Assembly: GCA_021404565.1 (NCBI GenBank)
Contig: JAAWWF010000031.1
Location: forward strand, 106,127-170,126
DNA length: 64,000 nt
DNA from: Roseivirga sp.
Lineage (GTDB): Bacteria; Bacteroidota; Bacteroidia; Cytophagales; Cyclobacteriaceae
Direction: 5' to 3'
Shown: positions 44,539-52,464 of the stretch, in pieces
Layout of the letters: every line of letters begins with the position of its first letter
How positions within the stretch are numbered: the first letter of the stretch is position 1
Translations under genes and position numbers: made by a program
The notes under the pieces: model-generated
Database searches by the model: none
Told to the model about the DNA's origin: nothing
Seen by the model: the letters and a program-made list of their open reading frames with translations, nothing else

Positions 44539-46374
44539 ATGAAAAAAACCCTCATCTCTTTGATATTGCTGTGTGCATACCTTAGTGTTTCAGCCCAATC
44601 CGGCCTCATCGGAGACTGGACTTTTCACCCCAACTATACCCTGGCCAGGAATGCCCAAAACTATCCGGGACAAAAGATTGAGCCACCCAAAAGCAGGTTT
44701 CAGCGCTTCAAAACACTGGGGGAGCCCATTTTGTTTTATGAGCAAAGTCCTACTGACCGGCTGACTGACTTTGTCGAAGCGGACAAGCTTCCCAAGCTGG
44801 CTTTTTCCACCGAACTCTGGTTGCTCAACCATGTCAATCTTCCCGTAGGTACTTTGATCACAGCAAGGGGCAAATCAGTAGAAGACGAGCCTTCCTGGTT
44901 ACTGGGGTATTATGATAAGGAAGTGGTTTTTTATATCAATACTGCTCAGGGCCGTGAATCTCTGGTAGTGCCATTGGAACGAGGCTGGAAAAAATATTGG
45001 GGGCATGTAGTAGGTACCTATGACGGGGAGCGCATGAAACTTTACCTCAATGGTGAACTACTGGCGGAATCGGATGTGGTGGGTGGTACGCTCAAAGTAC
45101 CTGATCAGCAGCAACTGGAGGTGGCAGGCTATTTTGAGAACGAACCTTATATGGAGCTGTCCAATCTGCTCAAGGCTTCCTGTTTACATAGCAAAGCCCT
45201 GAACCTCGATGAAATTCAGACACGGTACCATACATTACAAGGACTGGTCGAAGAGGGTAAACTCTTCGATGATACCTTCCATTTCAATGCTGGTCCATAC
45301 CTCCATTTAGCGACACAAAACAGTATCAATATCCTATGGGAAACAGATAGAATGGCGAATGCGACAGTCACCTATGGCACCACAATTCCACTCGATAAAA
45401 AGAAAGAGATTGGAAGCACCGCTTATATCCAGGAAGTAACCCTCGAAGGTTTAGAACCCGAAACACCCTACTACTATCAAATCACAGCTAAAGCTCAGGA
45501 TGGCACTGAGATGAAATCAGGAATTTTGACTTTTGGAACAGCTGTGGAAAATGAATCAGCTTTTTCTTTCAATATAATCGGTGATACGGAAAGCAGGCCT
45601 TATGTAAACCACCGTCTGGGAGAGTTAATCTGGGAAGAGCGTCCACACTTCATTATGCACCTGGGAGATGTAACCGATGGTGGTAAAAAACCTCACAAGT
45701 TCGAATGGAATTATGAATACTTCACCGGTATTACTCCCGTAGCCAGTCGTATCCCGGTTTTTCCGGTAGCCGGTAATGGTGAAAGTGATCTGTACTGGTA
45801 TAAGCGTTATCACAAACTGCCTGATACCGAAGCCTACTACAGTTTCACTTTCGGAAATGCAGAGTTCTTTATGCTCAACAGCAACGCCAATGCGGAATTG
45901 AAAAAAGGAGGTGCTCAATACGAGTGGTTAAAGAAAAAACTGGCTGCATCACCGGCCAAATGGAAGTTCGTGGCACACCATCACTGTCCGGTGTCCTCTG
46001 ATGAAAACGACTACGGAAACACCTGGGCTGGCAAAACTTCCGGCAAAGGTGATCAAAAATTTACGGATCTGATTCCGCTATACGAATCAGCTGGGGTCGA
46101 TGTGGTTTTTTTTGGTCATGTACATGCCTATGAGCGGTCGTGGCCACTCACCGATGGTAAGGTAGATAAAGAAAACGGGGTGGTGTATATCCAGAGTGGA
46201 GGAGCGGGAGGACATCTCGAGGATTTTACCCCTACCCATAATGCCTTTTCCAATCGTGTGCAAAGAGGCAATCACTATTGTCGGGTGGATTTGTTTGACG
46301 ATACATTCTCATTCAAAATGTATGACATCGAAGGCCGGCTTAAAGACTTTATGGAAATTAAAAAAGCTAAATGA
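44539..46374 (+). CDS. LamG-like domain fused to purple-acid-phosphatase-like domain
   Basis: 611 residues, Sec signal peptide (about 1-20, ending VSAQ). Residues about 60-240 look like a concanavalin A-like/LamG domain (GTYDGERMKLYLNGELLAES), which binds sugars or lipids in other proteins; then a fibronectin-like PAP N-domain (LEPETPYYYQITAKAQDG) and a metallophosphatase domain (IIGDTESRP, MHLGDVTDGG, FVAHHHCPV, FFGHVHAYERSWP). The usual GNHE motif reads GNGE here (VAGNGESD), so the His that normally acts as proton donor is replaced by Gly. Overlaps the next gene by 4 bp (ATGA). Confidence 0.87.
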   Translation: MKKTLISLILLCAYLSVSAQSGLIGDWTFHPNYTLARNAQNYPGQKIEPPKSRFQRFKTLGEPILFYEQSPTDRLTDFVEADKLPKLAFSTELWLLNHVNLPVGTLITARGKSVEDEPSWLLGYYDKEVVFYINTAQGRESLVVPLERGWKKYWGHVVGTYDGERMKLYLNGELLAESDVVGGTLKVPDQQQLEVAGYFENEPYMELSNLLKASCLHSKALNLDEIQTRYHTLQGLVEEGKLFDDTFHFNAGPYLHLATQNSINILWETDRMANATVTYGTTIPLDKKKEIGSTAYIQEVTLEGLEPETPYYYQITAKAQDGTEMKSGILTFGTAVENESAFSFNIIGDTESRPYVNHRLGELIWEERPHFIMHLGDVTDGGKKPHKFEWNYEYFTGITPVASRIPVFPVAGNGESDLYWYKRYHKLPDTEAYYSFTFGNAEFFMLNSNANAELKKGGAQYEWLKKKLAASPAKWKFVAHHHCPVSSDENDYGNTWAGKTSGKGDQKFTDLIPLYESAGVDVVFFGHVHAYERSWPLTDGKVDKENGVVYIQSGGAGGHLEDFTPTHNAFSNRVQRGNHYCRVDLFDDTFSFKMYDIEGRLKDFMEIKKAK

Positions 46375-47732
46375 TGGCCAGTCAATCCAAAGCATCGGTT
46401 AATCAGGGCGAAAACATCCGGATATTCCAGGACAGTGATTTCGACACGGCTTCTGATAAAGAGCTGCTGGAACGGGATGCCGATGCTTTTCTCCATCAGG
46501 CATTGTCCACTCCTGTATTTAAGTCTGTCACCAAAGTAGAGGGAGCTTATTTATATGATGGCGAGGGGAATAAATTGTTGGATTTACATGGCAATGGGGT
46601 ACACACGGTAGGTTATAACAACCCTTATGTGCTTAAGGCTTTGGAAGATCAGCTGGCTTCAGGACTCACCTTTGCCCCCAGAAGATTTACCAATCGACCA
46701 GCTGTGGAGTTGGCTGAGAAATTGGTTGAGATCGCTCCGAATGAACTCTCCAGGGTGCTGCTCTGCCCTGGAGGGTCGGAGGCGATTGAAATGGCCATAA
46801 TGCTGGCGAGACAGCATACCCGCAGGTGGAAGACACTCTCTTTCAAAGGGACTTTTCACGGGGCGGGTTTTCAGGCCGTATCTGTAGGTGCTGACCCCCA
46901 TTTTACAGAAGGCCTGGGGCCCTTGATGCCAGGAGCTTTACACCTGGAATTACCCGATTACTACCGCAACCCCTGGGGGTACACCGATCAGGTGAAAACA
47001 GACAATGCCTACATCGAACAGTTTGAGAAAGTAGTGGAAGCACATGATGACATCGCTGCTTTCATTACCGAACCCATCTTTTATAACTCCACAGTACCCA
47101 CGGCCTACTACTGGCAGAGTATCAAGGAGATATGCGAAGATAACGGTATACTCCTGATCTTCGATGAAATCTATACTGCCTTTGGTCGGACAGGGAAAAT
47201 GTTTGCCTCAGAGCATTTTGTGAGTCCGGATATCCTCGTAGTCGGGAAGGGCTTTGGTGGGGGGATTGTACCTTTCGCAGGTATCATTGCCCGTGAAGAC
47301 CTGAACACCGTGGCACATAAATCCATTGGTCATTATACTCACGAGAAAAGCCCGCTTTGCTCGGCAGTGGCTAAGTCTGTCATAGATTATGTGCTCGACT
47401 ACAACCTTGTAGAAGATGCAGGTGAACTGGGTGGGCTCTTCAGAGCAGGACTGTTAAAATTGCAGAAGAGATTCAAGCTTATTGGAGAAGTGAAGGGCCT
47501 TGGACTCAACCTGGCTGTAGACCTGGTGAAGGACCGCAAGACAAAAACAAGAGCTCGCAAGAAGGCGCATAAACTGATGGTATTCTGTCTGAAGAGGGGC
47601 GTTTCCTTTAAGCTGATCCAGGGTAATATCCTTAACTTAAAACCTGCCTTAGTCATCACCGAAAAAGAAATTAACCATATACTTGAAGTGCTCGAAGAGG
47701 GATTTGAGTACCTTGAGCAGAGAGAAAATTGA
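46371..47732 (+). CDS. Class III PLP-dependent enzyme, candidate aminophosphonate lyase/aminotransferase
   Basis: 453 residues, class III aminotransferase fold. PLP Lys293 in VVGKGFGGGIVPF, Asp265 in LLIFDEIYTAFGRTG, GGSEAIEMAI and FKGTFHGA for cofactor phosphate contacts. This family includes omega-aminotransferases, ethanolamine-phosphate phospho-lyase and the (R)-1-hydroxy-2-aminoethylphosphonate ammonia-lyase PbfA, which converts its substrate to phosphonoacetaldehyde. With a phosphonatase-like hydrolase and a phosphonate-type FAD enzyme in the same locus, a PbfA-like or phosphoethanolamine-lyase role is more likely than a simple transaminase, but this is inferred. No signal peptide, so cytoplasmic, in contrast to its exported neighbours. 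Translationally coupled to the preceding gene. Confidence 0.85.
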   Translation: MMASQSKASVNQGENIRIFQDSDFDTASDKELLERDADAFLHQALSTPVFKSVTKVEGAYLYDGEGNKLLDLHGNGVHTVGYNNPYVLKALEDQLASGLTFAPRRFTNRPAVELAEKLVEIAPNELSRVLLCPGGSEAIEMAIMLARQHTRRWKTLSFKGTFHGAGFQAVSVGADPHFTEGLGPLMPGALHLELPDYYRNPWGYTDQVKTDNAYIEQFEKVVEAHDDIAAFITEPIFYNSTVPTAYYWQSIKEICEDNGILLIFDEIYTAFGRTGKMFASEHFVSPDILVVGKGFGGGIVPFAGIIAREDLNTVAHKSIGHYTHEKSPLCSAVAKSVIDYVLDYNLVEDAGELGGLFRAGLLKLQKRFKLIGEVKGLGLNLAVDLVKDRKTKTRARKKAHKLMVFCLKRGVSFKLIQGNILNLKPALVITEKEINHILEVLEEGFEYLEQREN

Positions 47733-47757
47733 GGATCAACAGATCCTGGTAGATGAA

Positions 47758-48609
47758 ATGAAAATTGACTTTATGAGAGCGAGGAAGAAATACACAGCAA
47801 GCGTATTGGGTTCTTTCATCAGGAACCTCCTGGCCGGACTGGTTTTCTTACAGGTCTTTGCAGTCCGCGGTCAGACCCCATTACCCAATGCGCATGCTCA
47901 TAATGACTATGAGCACGAGCGACCTTTGCTCGATGCCTTGAATGAGGGCTTCACCTCTGTGGAAGCAGATATATTTCTGGTAAAAGGAGAGCTTTATGTG
48001 TACCACTACCTTCCCGACTCGCTGGATAGTACCAGAACCCTGGAAGAACTCTATTTGAAACCACTTTCCACCAGAGTTAAAGAAAACGAAGGTGGCGTTT
48101 ACCCGGGTTATGATGATTTCTTTTATCTCATGATCGACTTCAAGACTCAGGCAGATTCTACATATATGGCATTAAAACCCTTATTACAAAAGTATAGTCA
48201 TATGCTCTCGGCTGTACGGGATGGAGAAGAAGAGCGCACAAAGCCTGTTAAAGTGTTTATCTCGGGAAGTCGCCCGGTAGATCAGGTTTTGGCGGAGCAA
48301 GTAGCACTGGCAGCGCTGGATGGGAGAGTAAGTGATTTAGGTAAAGAAATACCTGCTGCTCTCATGCCGGTAATAAGCCAGAATATGCTCAACTATAGCC
48401 TCTGGCGTGGCAGAGGTCAAATGAAACAGTCGGAACAGGATCGAATCAAAAAACTGGTGGAAAGAACACATGCCGAGGGCAAAAGACTCCGTTTTTGGGC
48501 CAATCCCGATAACAAGGAAGGATGGAAGAAACTGCTGGAACTTGGTGTAGACCTTATTAATACCGATAAGCTGAGTGATTACGGAAACTTTGCCAGATCC
48601 GGACAGTAG
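47758..48609 (+). CDS. PI-PLC/glycerophosphodiester phosphodiesterase-like exported protein
   Basis: 283 residues if started at ATG 47758; an ATG at 47773 is almost as good, and a signal peptide follows (ASVLGSFIRNLLAGLVFLQV, ending VRGQ). TIM-barrel phosphodiesterase signature: NAHAHNDYEHERPL with the catalytic His, EGFTSVEADIFLV with metal-binding Glu/Asp, and YLMIDFKTQ. Relatives cleave glycerophosphodiesters or phosphoinositides. Last gene of the plus-strand locus, so the locus pairs a head-group-releasing phosphodiesterase with phosphatases and a C-N/C-P catabolic set. A second catalytic His was not verified. Confidence 0.82.
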   Translation: MKIDFMRARKKYTASVLGSFIRNLLAGLVFLQVFAVRGQTPLPNAHAHNDYEHERPLLDALNEGFTSVEADIFLVKGELYVYHYLPDSLDSTRTLEELYLKPLSTRVKENEGGVYPGYDDFFYLMIDFKTQADSTYMALKPLLQKYSHMLSAVRDGEEERTKPVKVFISGSRPVDQVLAEQVALAALDGRVSDLGKEIPAALMPVISQNMLNYSLWRGRGQMKQSEQDRIKKLVERTHAEGKRLRFWANPDNKEGWKKLLELGVDLINTDKLSDYGNFARSGQ

Positions 48610-48701
48610 GTACTTGTCTCGATTAAAGAATGTCTTCCGAAGGCGGAGAGAGACCATTAGTTTATACCTTGTGGCTAATCATATTTTTCTAGTTTTACCG
48701 T

Positions 48702-49268
48702 ATGCAAGCACTTCTCAGCTATATGAAGTACTATGTTACACTTACTCCTGAGGAGGAGGAAGCTGTGTTGGAAACTTACAAAGTAAAAACCTTTCCTAAA
48801 GGACATATCCTGATACATGAAGGCCAGGTATGCCAGCATATGTACTTTATTCTAAAGGGGGTGTGCAGAACCTATCACGACCATACCAAAAAGGAAGTGA
48901 CTACCTGGATTTATCCGGAAGATAATTTCCTTACCTCCTGGTCAAGTTTTATTCAGGAGACTCCCGGTTCAGAATCTTTGCAGGTTCTTGAAAAGGACAC
49001 GGAATTGGCATTTATCACTAAAGAAAGTTTGCAACAATTATATGATCGTTTCAGGTCAATAGAGCGATTTGGACGTTGCCTGGCAGAAGAGCAATTGGCA
49101 CTAATAGATGATTATTCTCGCGGCTATGCACTTTTAAGTGCCAGAGAGAAGTACGAGTCATTGCTTTCCTTTTTCCCTGATGTGACTCAACGGGTAAACC
49201 TGGGGTATGTGGCCTCCGTGCTGGGTATTACCCAGGAAACGCTCAGTCGTATCCGAAGAAAAGATTAA
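48702..49268 (+). CDS. Crp/Fnr-family transcriptional regulator
   Basis: 188 residues. Cyclic-nucleotide-binding-like beta domain at about 15-115 (FPKGHILIHEGQVCQHMYFILKG in part) and a short C-terminal helix-turn-helix (VNLGYVASVLGITQETLSRIRR). No Fe-S Cys cluster pattern as in true Fnr. The recognition helix is of the E-T-x-S-R type that binds TTGAT-like half sites in Fnr relatives. FNR-like boxes lie upstream of two neighbouring divergent gene pairs (50494 and 55263). Its 3' end overlaps the Rieske gene on the other strand by 111 bp. Confidence 0.92.
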   Translation: MQALLSYMKYYVTLTPEEEEAVLETYKVKTFPKGHILIHEGQVCQHMYFILKGVCRTYHDHTKKEVTTWIYPEDNFLTSWSSFIQETPGSESLQVLEKDTELAFITKESLQQLYDRFRSIERFGRCLAEEQLALIDDYSRGYALLSAREKYESLLSFFPDVTQRVNLGYVASVLGITQETLSRIRRKD

Positions 49269-50450
49269 GCAGGGTGTTTCCTCACTATGGTTTGCCTGAG
49301 TCAGCCAGTGCCTGATGAGTTGCTGAAAGCTGACAATAGGTTTCTCTCTGTGGGCTGCATAATGAACATGTATAGGGAGAGGGGTGTTCATGGCTCTTTG
49401 CTGTTGTTCGCAGGCATAAATGTCCTCCTCCATAAAGTCCCAACTGGCAAAGGGGTCCTCTTCTGATTTACTGTTGAATTTGGTGCCCTTTCCCATGATT
49501 TTCGACCATGATTTCTCTGACTTTTGAGCCTGTTTATCATACTCTGCCTGGCTCATGGGTTCCATTTTGGTCCTTATTCTCACCCTTGTAGTCTCTGGTG
49601 TGAGAGGTTCGAGATGAAAAATATTCCACATACATTCCGATTCAGAAAGTCCCAGGGTAGGGAAGAGCCATGGTACATAGGCTCCCAGGTGTGGATCGGT
49701 CATTTCTGCGATGCGTTTATAAGGGATCAGCCTGTCTAAATGAGCTTGATATATCTCTGCAAGAGGCTCATGGAAATAGAAATGGTTGTTTTTGAAACCA
49801 AACACTGCTTTGGTATGGTCATACATTTTCAGGGTATGGGAGTGAAGATGACTCAGATGATATACATCGATATAGTTCTCCACCAGGATCTTCCAGTTGG
49901 CATTGACTACTCTGTCATAGTTTGTCCCGGGGTACTCGATCAGGCGTTCAGGGTTGTGCGGGCCAAGATGAGAACTGAGCCCTTCAAACCAGGTAGTCAG
50001 GGCCGGAGCATCAGGTTTGGAGTGAACCCAGATAATACCACGCCATATACCTACCGAAGCCTTATGAAGACATATTCTACTCAGGTCTAAGCCCGGAAAC
50101 TCCTCGTCTTTCCCCGGAACTTTGATCAGTTGTCCATCAAGATTATAGACCCAATCGTGATAGGGGCAAACCAATACTTTTTTACTCTTTCCAACCGGCC
50201 GCAGAAGCTGTGCCCCCCTGTGGCGACATAGGTTGTGAAAAGCTTTTAGCTGATGATCTTCACCTCTGATCACCATAATGTTCTGCAAACCACATTGTAC
50301 ATTGAGAAAATCTCCCGGGGCCTTCAGGTCTTCTTCCAGGCCTGCAAACTGCCAGGTATTACCAAAAATCAGTGCCTGTTCTTTTTTAAACCATTCCAAC
50401 GAAGTGTAGGCCTCTTTTTCTAATAATGACTGTCCGTTATCCATCTTCAT
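49158..50450 (-). CDS. Rieske non-haem iron oxygenase (alpha-subunit-like)
   Basis: 430 residues. The Rieske 2Fe-2S site is complete: Cys75-x-His77 (NLCRHRGAQ) and Cys95-x2-His98 (LVCPYHDW). The catalytic domain shows ENYIDVYHLSHLHSHT for the mononuclear iron. The nearest known groups are alpha subunits acting on quaternary amines or aromatic acids (for example glycine betaine or choline-type monooxygenases). No reductase gene is adjacent. The last ~37 codons run antisense through the end of the Crp/Fnr gene. An FNR-like box lies 44 bp upstream of the ATG, so oxygen- or redox-linked control is plausible. Link to the phosphorus locus is possible but unproven. Confidence 0.9.
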   Translation of the reverse strand: MKMDNGQSLLEKEAYTSLEWFKKEQALIFGNTWQFAGLEEDLKAPGDFLNVQCGLQNIMVIRGEDHQLKAFHNLCRHRGAQLLRPVGKSKKVLVCPYHDWVYNLDGQLIKVPGKDEEFPGLDLSRICLHKASVGIWRGIIWVHSKPDAPALTTWFEGLSSHLGPHNPERLIEYPGTNYDRVVNANWKILVENYIDVYHLSHLHSHTLKMYDHTKAVFGFKNNHFYFHEPLAEIYQAHLDRLIPYKRIAEMTDPHLGAYVPWLFPTLGLSESECMWNIFHLEPLTPETTRVRIRTKMEPMSQAEYDKQAQKSEKSWSKIMGKGTKFNSKSEEDPFASWDFMEEDIYACEQQQRAMNTPLPIHVHYAAHREKPIVSFQQLIRHWLTQANHSEETPCLIFSSDTTERFLGNTQHGGHIPQVYPLSHIREKGKQ

Positions 50451-50493
50451 TCATTTACAAGAATAAAGGTGCAACTGTCAGGTTTGGCGTTTT

Positions 50494-50507
50494 TTGATCT
50501 ATGTCAA
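50494..50507. promoter_or_regulatory. FNR-like box in the divergent Rieske/lipoprotein promoter
   Basis: TTGAT-CTAT-GTCAA, one mismatch from the FNR consensus TTGAT-N4-ATCAA. Its centre is 33 bp from a -7-like element on each side: CATATTTG at 50530-50537 for the plus-strand operon and CACCTTTA (minus strand, 50471-50464) for the Rieske gene. This places the box near -41 for both promoters, the class II activator position. The Crp/Fnr gene is 1.2 kb away. Confidence 0.6.
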
Positions 50508-50574
50508 AACTCTCAAGAATAATGTGATCCATATTTGAATTGTGATTTGCGACATCTACAAAAGGGGATACTTA

Positions 50575-50955
50575 ATGGTGCTTTTTATGTTCTTTTCCTG
50601 CACAAGGTCTGAGCCGGATATCACCGGCCGCTGGGTAATAGATAATGACTTTTTCAAAGCCACTTATGTGCTTCAAATGAAGGAAGGGCGTTTGACAGCC
50701 CTGGTTTTGGACTATTACGATGGTACTACACGAATCAGCCATAACGCCCAGAATAAGCAGTATTTGTTCAAAAACCTGGAGAGAGAAAGAGGCTCATTTA
50801 TAGATGGAATATCGGGGGCAACCAGGAAAGGAATTGACTGGGAGTTTCGAATAACACAAATGGCCAACGATACATTGTTGGTTGAGCAACAAATATCAGG
50901 CAAGGTGCTGAAAGAACTATGGGTTAGATCAAATAAGAAATATGAAACTTTTTAA
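50575..50955 (+). CDS. Small lipoprotein, first gene of the FNR-box operon
   Basis: 126 residues from ATG 50575, preceded by AAAGGGG at a good distance; the N terminus LFMFFSC gives a short lipobox. Body is a single small beta-rich domain (ITGRWVIDNDFFKATYVLQM, GIDWEFRITQMANDTLLVEQQ), reminiscent of lipocalin-like proteins but not assigned. The stop overlaps the next start by 14 bp, so it is the first gene of a four-gene operon. Confidence 0.7.
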   Translation: MVLFMFFSCTRSEPDITGRWVIDNDFFKATYVLQMKEGRLTALVLDYYDGTTRISHNAQNKQYLFKNLERERGSFIDGISGATRKGIDWEFRITQMANDTLLVEQQISGKVLKELWVRSNKKYETF

Positions 50956-52093
50956 GAAGGAGGTATGGATCATTCCCTTGCTGTTTTTTACACTGGGCTG
51001 TGAAGATGAGATCCGAAATATAGCTGCAAATGAGGGACCAGTTGAAGAACCAACTGAATTTTCACCGGAGGTCAATCCGGTGGATATCAATATAGACGGC
51101 TTTGACTTGTTGGAAAATATGCAAGGACATTGGACCGGTTCCATGAGAATCATTGCTGATGATCTTGATTGGTTTGCTTTTGACTACAGACCCGTCTCTT
51201 CATCTCACATTTTCGGAATTTTTGAAGGAGGTTCTGCGGGGGATCTGCTGACCTCATTTTTTGTCACAGACTTCAAAGATAAACGAACCATTATGGCCAG
51301 GAATGGAGGGTTGCTCAACGGGCTTTACCGAACAAGCTATTTTGTATTGGATAGTATCCGTTACGACAATGATAACAGCAAATATTACCGTCTGGTAGAT
51401 GCCAGAGGAGGTGCTGCTACCATGTTTATGGAACTCCGTTTTAAAAGGGACAGCCTGTATTTTAATGCCTATACCAGTCGGTTGGGACTCAACCTTGTAC
51501 CCACCAGGCATATGACTTTTAAAGCCAAAAGAGAAAACCCCGATCTGGCACTGGCTGCGGCACAATATGTAGGTTTTCCATTGAACGAACCGGCCAGGGA
51601 TTTTTCGAGAGGCTTTTCTACTGAATATCTGTATGTCAATCCGGGAGATACGGAGGCCAGGTCGGCCACTTTTCTGGCAGAACAAGGTGCAAATGATGAT
51701 ATATTCTCTCTCGCAGATGCATCCGGAGATCCATTCAGGATTCAGGATCATCCCTATCTCTCTTTTTTGACTGTTAACATTGAACGGAACCAGGAGATCA
51801 ATGGGAAACCCTGGTTTGTATACTTGTCCAGAGAATCACTTACCGATACCGATGGTTATCTAAAGGAGGCATCTTTTGGTTCTGTATTCAGGTTTCCCGA
51901 AATATTGAGTGAATATGACTCCTTTACTTTTACATACCTGCATCCCGGAAATTACTTCGTCACCGTCATAGCTGATGTAAATGAAGATGGTTTCATATCG
52001 GCTGGAGATATTACTCACAGAAGTCGGTGGATTACTATTAACCCTGAAGAAGCTACTGCCATAACCATTGACGGAATCAATGTCCGGAATTAA
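50942..52093 (+). CDS. Exported lipoprotein of unknown function
   Basis: 383 residues, type II signal peptide with lipobox FTLGC (Cys20). Middle region is beta-rich (GHWTGSMRIIADDLDWFAF, FGIFEGGSAGDLL), and the C terminus has an EF-hand-like calcium loop, DVNEDGFISAGD, as in dockerin-type motifs. Not assigned to a family by me. Followed 10 bp after its stop by the haem-c lipoprotein gene, which suggests work in a cell-envelope complex with it. Confidence 0.72.
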   Translation: MKLFKKEVWIIPLLFFTLGCEDEIRNIAANEGPVEEPTEFSPEVNPVDINIDGFDLLENMQGHWTGSMRIIADDLDWFAFDYRPVSSSHIFGIFEGGSAGDLLTSFFVTDFKDKRTIMARNGGLLNGLYRTSYFVLDSIRYDNDNSKYYRLVDARGGAATMFMELRFKRDSLYFNAYTSRLGLNLVPTRHMTFKAKRENPDLALAAAQYVGFPLNEPARDFSRGFSTEYLYVNPGDTEARSATFLAEQGANDDIFSLADASGDPFRIQDHPYLSFLTVNIERNQEINGKPWFVYLSRESLTDTDGYLKEASFGSVFRFPEILSEYDSFTFTYLHPGNYFVTVIADVNEDGFISAGDITHRSRWITINPEEATAITIDGINVRN

Positions 52094-52103
52094 TCTGAGC
52101 CTT

Positions 52104-52460
52104 ATGAAGAAACTTTTGTTGATAGCCCTGAATCTGGCATTGCTTATATCTGCCTGTACTACCGCTGTGATTGAAGATACCGACCCCAATACCCTTCCTC
52201 CCATACAGGGTGTTATTCGGTATGTCCCTGAAATTCAGGGAGTCATGACTAACTATTGTACCACATGTCATTCAGGGCCTGCGGCCAGTACGGGTGTAAA
52301 TCTCACTTCCTATCAGAATGTAAGGTTCTATACGGAATCGGGCAATTTGGTCGAAAGAGTAAACAGTACTACCAACCCCATGCCACCAAGTGGGCTCATG
52401 CCCGCTATTGAAAGACAGCGCATAGCTAAATGGGTCGAAGATGGTTTCCCTCAAAATTAG
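52104..52460 (+). CDS. Small c-type cytochrome-like lipoprotein
   Basis: 118 residues from ATG 52104. Lipobox LLISAC (Cys18) and one haem-binding motif CTTCH (52-56); a possible Met ligand is in NPMPPSGLMP. Resembles the monohaem 'cytochrome c' domains in Bacteroidota that sit next to beta-barrel proteins and lipoproteins. Only the C-terminal part (IERQRIAKWVEDGFPQN) follows the usual planctomycete-like cytochrome pattern. Its position under an FNR-like box fits a respiratory or redox function. It needs the cytochrome c maturation system, which is not in this window. Confidence 0.85.
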   Translation: MKKLLLIALNLALLISACTTAVIEDTDPNTLPPIQGVIRYVPEIQGVMTNYCTTCHSGPAASTGVNLTSYQNVRFYTESGNLVERVNSTTNPMPPSGLMPAIERQRIAKWVEDGFPQN

Positions 52461-52464
52461 TCCT

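Noticed and set aside
49158..49268. Sequencing error as the cause of the antisense overlap
   Set aside because: The Crp/Fnr frame is intact to its normal end and the Rieske frame is open without a break, so there is no direct sign of an error; kept as a finding instead.
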